A DNA stretch of 7,208 bases from an uncultured Oscillospiraceae bacterium (lineage in GTDB: Bacteria; Bacillota; Clostridia; Oscillospirales; Acutalibacteraceae). This document shows positions 6,104-7,208 of this stretch, in pieces. Position 1 is the first letter of the stretch, and every line of letters starts with the position of its first letter. The notes below the pieces were generated by a model. It made no database searches and had not been told where the DNA came from. It was given only the letters and a program-made list of their open reading frames with translations. The DNA lies in the NCBI GenBank assembly GCA_900552225.1, contig URYX01000087.1, positions 1 through 7,208 of the forward strand. The letters are read 5' to 3'. The translations under genes and the position numbers were made by a program.

Positions 6104-7081
6104 TTATTTATCTTCGAACTGAGTCATATCAACTTCCGGAAGCTGGCTTCTCTCAAGTCCAAGAGCTACCCAGTCTTTTTCTTCCTGATTCAGCGGAAGA
6201 ACCGGTTTTCTCATAAGTGCTGAAGAGAAGATTCCTCTCTGTTTCAGAGCTTCTTTCAATCTTGCATGTGCTTCACCTGATGGCTGTCCGCCTCCATAAA
6301 TTGCCTGGGAAATGTGGTAGATACGATCTGACCAATCCTGAGCTTCTTTTAATGTATGTTTGTCTGGGTTCGCAAATACTTCTCTTGCCGGGCAGATGAT
6401 CTCCGGTACGCATCCTGCGAATCCAATCAGAGCTCCGTCCATTCCCGGGAACCAGCTTACGCACAGTGTCTCGTCATGACATGTGATAAGAGAGATGTCC
6501 GGGCACTCCTGACGAAGAAGACGTACGTCATGCTCGTAGATAGATGTAACTCGTGTTCCCATCTTGATACATTTAACATGATCGATCTCTTTGCACATTT
6601 TGATCAGTGTCTCTACCGGGTAGAAAGCTTTGCTTGTTGCCGGATACAGGTGGATGATGATGTCGATGTCAGCTCCCTCTGCAACATCTTTTACATACTC
6701 GAACGGTGCATCCGGGTTCATACCGAATCTCAGCCACATATGTGGTGGCATAAGAAGAATTCCGTCAGCTCCTGCTTCTTTCGCTTCTTTTGCCATCTCG
6801 ATAGACTCTGCTGTGTTCTCGCAGTTAACACCGGAGATGATTGTCATAACGTCTCCACACTCTTCTGCACAGATCTCTACAACACGTTTTCTCTCTGCTC
6901 TTGTAAGCCCTGTAATCTCTCCTGTATGTCCGTTACATACAAGTCCGTCCATTCCTTTTCCGTAGAATGTTTTGATCCATCTTAAGTATGCTCTGAATTC
7001 TGGTTCGTTGATAGAATAATCGTCATTAAGCGGTACAGATACTGCTGGGAAAATTGTCTTGAATGTTTTTACTTTTGCCAT
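6104..7081 (-). CDS. DapA/NanA-superfamily (beta/alpha)8-barrel lyase or aldolase
   Basis: This 325-residue protein belongs to the dihydrodipicolinate synthase / N-acetylneuraminate lyase superfamily. These are class I enzymes that bind pyruvate or related 2-oxo acids as a Schiff base. Visible landmarks are CNGHTGEITGLTRAER (49-64, equivalent to GTTGE-x-x-x-L-T), GADGILLMPP (104-113), IIHLYPA (142-148, catalytic-Tyr position Y146) and HVKCIKMG (168-175, Schiff-base lysine position K173). The residue matching the DapA substrate-binding arginine (Y+5) is Lys151, and the length exceeds DapA (about 290). A sugar-acid or sialic-acid-type lyase or aldolase is therefore more likely than lysine biosynthesis (inference). 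AAGGAG stands 9 nt before the ATG at 7081. An upstream in-frame ATG (7141) would add 20 residues but has no ribosome site. Codons such as GGA, ACA, AGA and AAA dominate, unlike the neighbouring GC-rich genes. Confidence 0.88.
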   Translation of the reverse strand: MAKVKTFKTIFPAVSVPLNDDYSINEPEFRAYLRWIKTFYGKGMDGLVCNGHTGEITGLTRAERKRVVEICAEECGDVMTIISGVNCENTAESIEMAKEAKEAGADGILLMPPHMWLRFGMNPDAPFEYVKDVAEGADIDIIIHLYPATSKAFYPVETLIKMCKEIDHVKCIKMGTRVTSIYEHDVRLLRQECPDISLITCHDETLCVSWFPGMDGALIGFAGCVPEIICPAREVFANPDKHTLKEAQDWSDRIYHISQAIYGGGQPSGEAHARLKEALKQRGIFSSALMRKPVLPLNQEEKDWVALGLERSQLPEVDMTQFEDK

Positions 7082-7158
7082 TTTTATTGTCTCCTTTTTC
7101 TTCCGAATTTCATTATTATCAATTTCCAGAACTTTGCGCATTGTTCATTTTTCATATT

Positions 7159-7170
7159 ACAAACGTTTGT
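7159..7170. promoter_or_regulatory. Perfect palindrome, likely LacI/GalR-type operator
   Basis: ACAAACGTTTGT is a perfect 12-bp palindrome with a central CG, the form typical of LacI/GalR-family operators (PurR-like core AAACGTTT). It lies 77 bp upstream of the lyase start. It fits sugar-responsive repression of the lyase gene, but no such regulator gene is visible in the window. Confidence 0.5.
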
Positions 7171-7186
7171 TGTTTGCTATGATTAG

Positions 7187-7192
7187 GTTATA
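7187..7192 (-). promoter_or_regulatory. Candidate -10 box for the lyase gene
   Basis: TATAAC on the minus strand matches TATAAT at five of six positions. With a 17-bp spacer its -35 box would start beyond the window edge, so it cannot be verified. A start near 7180 would place the palindrome at about +11 to +22, a common repressor position. A second candidate, TAATAT (7159-7154), abuts the palindrome but has a poor -35. Confidence 0.3.
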
Positions 7193-7208
7193 TCACACAA
7201 AAAAGAGA

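Noticed and set aside
7082..7141. 20-residue N-terminal extension of the lyase
   Set aside because: No ribosome site precedes the ATG at 7141, and AAGGAG lies inside this stretch at the correct distance from the ATG at 7081. The family's barrel begins right after that start.

Overview
The window looks like chromosomal DNA of a GC-rich, Gram-positive anaerobe of the class Clostridia, most plausibly an Oscillospiraceae/Ruminococcaceae-type gut bacterium. The evidence is a ctsR-mcsA-mcsB stress operon with textbook CtsR operators, strong AGGAGG-type ribosome binding sites, and a PcrA helicase and amidase of the kind I associate with that group. The assignment rests on recognising protein families by eye, not on a search. 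Every convincing gene lies on the minus strand, so transcription runs from high to low coordinates.

Layout in transcription order. (1) 7208-6104: a promoter/operator region with a perfect 12-bp palindrome, then a DapA/NanA-superfamily lyase gene that is clearly AT-richer and uses different codons from the rest. (2) 6103-6014: a 90-bp AT-rich gap with a 13-bp imperfect inverted repeat, exactly where base composition changes. (3) 6013-3536: pcrA, a UvrD/Rep-family DNA helicase. (4) 3535-3291: two terminator-like hairpins, then a possible promoter resembling mother-cell sporulation promoters. (5) 3290-2481 and 2471-1731: a two-gene unit encoding an unrecognised protein with 25 cysteines and an N-acetylmuramoyl-L-alanine amidase-like protein with a C-terminal SH3 domain, closed by a hairpin terminator. 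(6) 1650-1473: the ctsR control region, with a good sigma-A promoter overlapped by CtsR heptads and a second, perfect-heptad operator about 110 bp upstream. (7) 1472-1: ctsR, mcsA and the first 153 codons of mcsB, which runs off the window.

The stress operon is the best understood part. CtsR represses its own operon, McsA is the zinc-binding, UVR-domain activator of McsB, and McsB phosphorylates arginines on CtsR and on misfolded proteins marked for ClpCP. clpC would be expected beyond position 1.

The parts worth a second look are the composition break near 6020-6110 with its inverted repeat (gene transfer or an assembly join), the cysteine-rich protein paired with an amidase that lacks the usual first zinc-binding histidine, and the doubled CtsR operator layout. 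I see no RNA genes, CRISPR array, transposase, integrase or phage genes. No gap between genes exceeds 300 bases.
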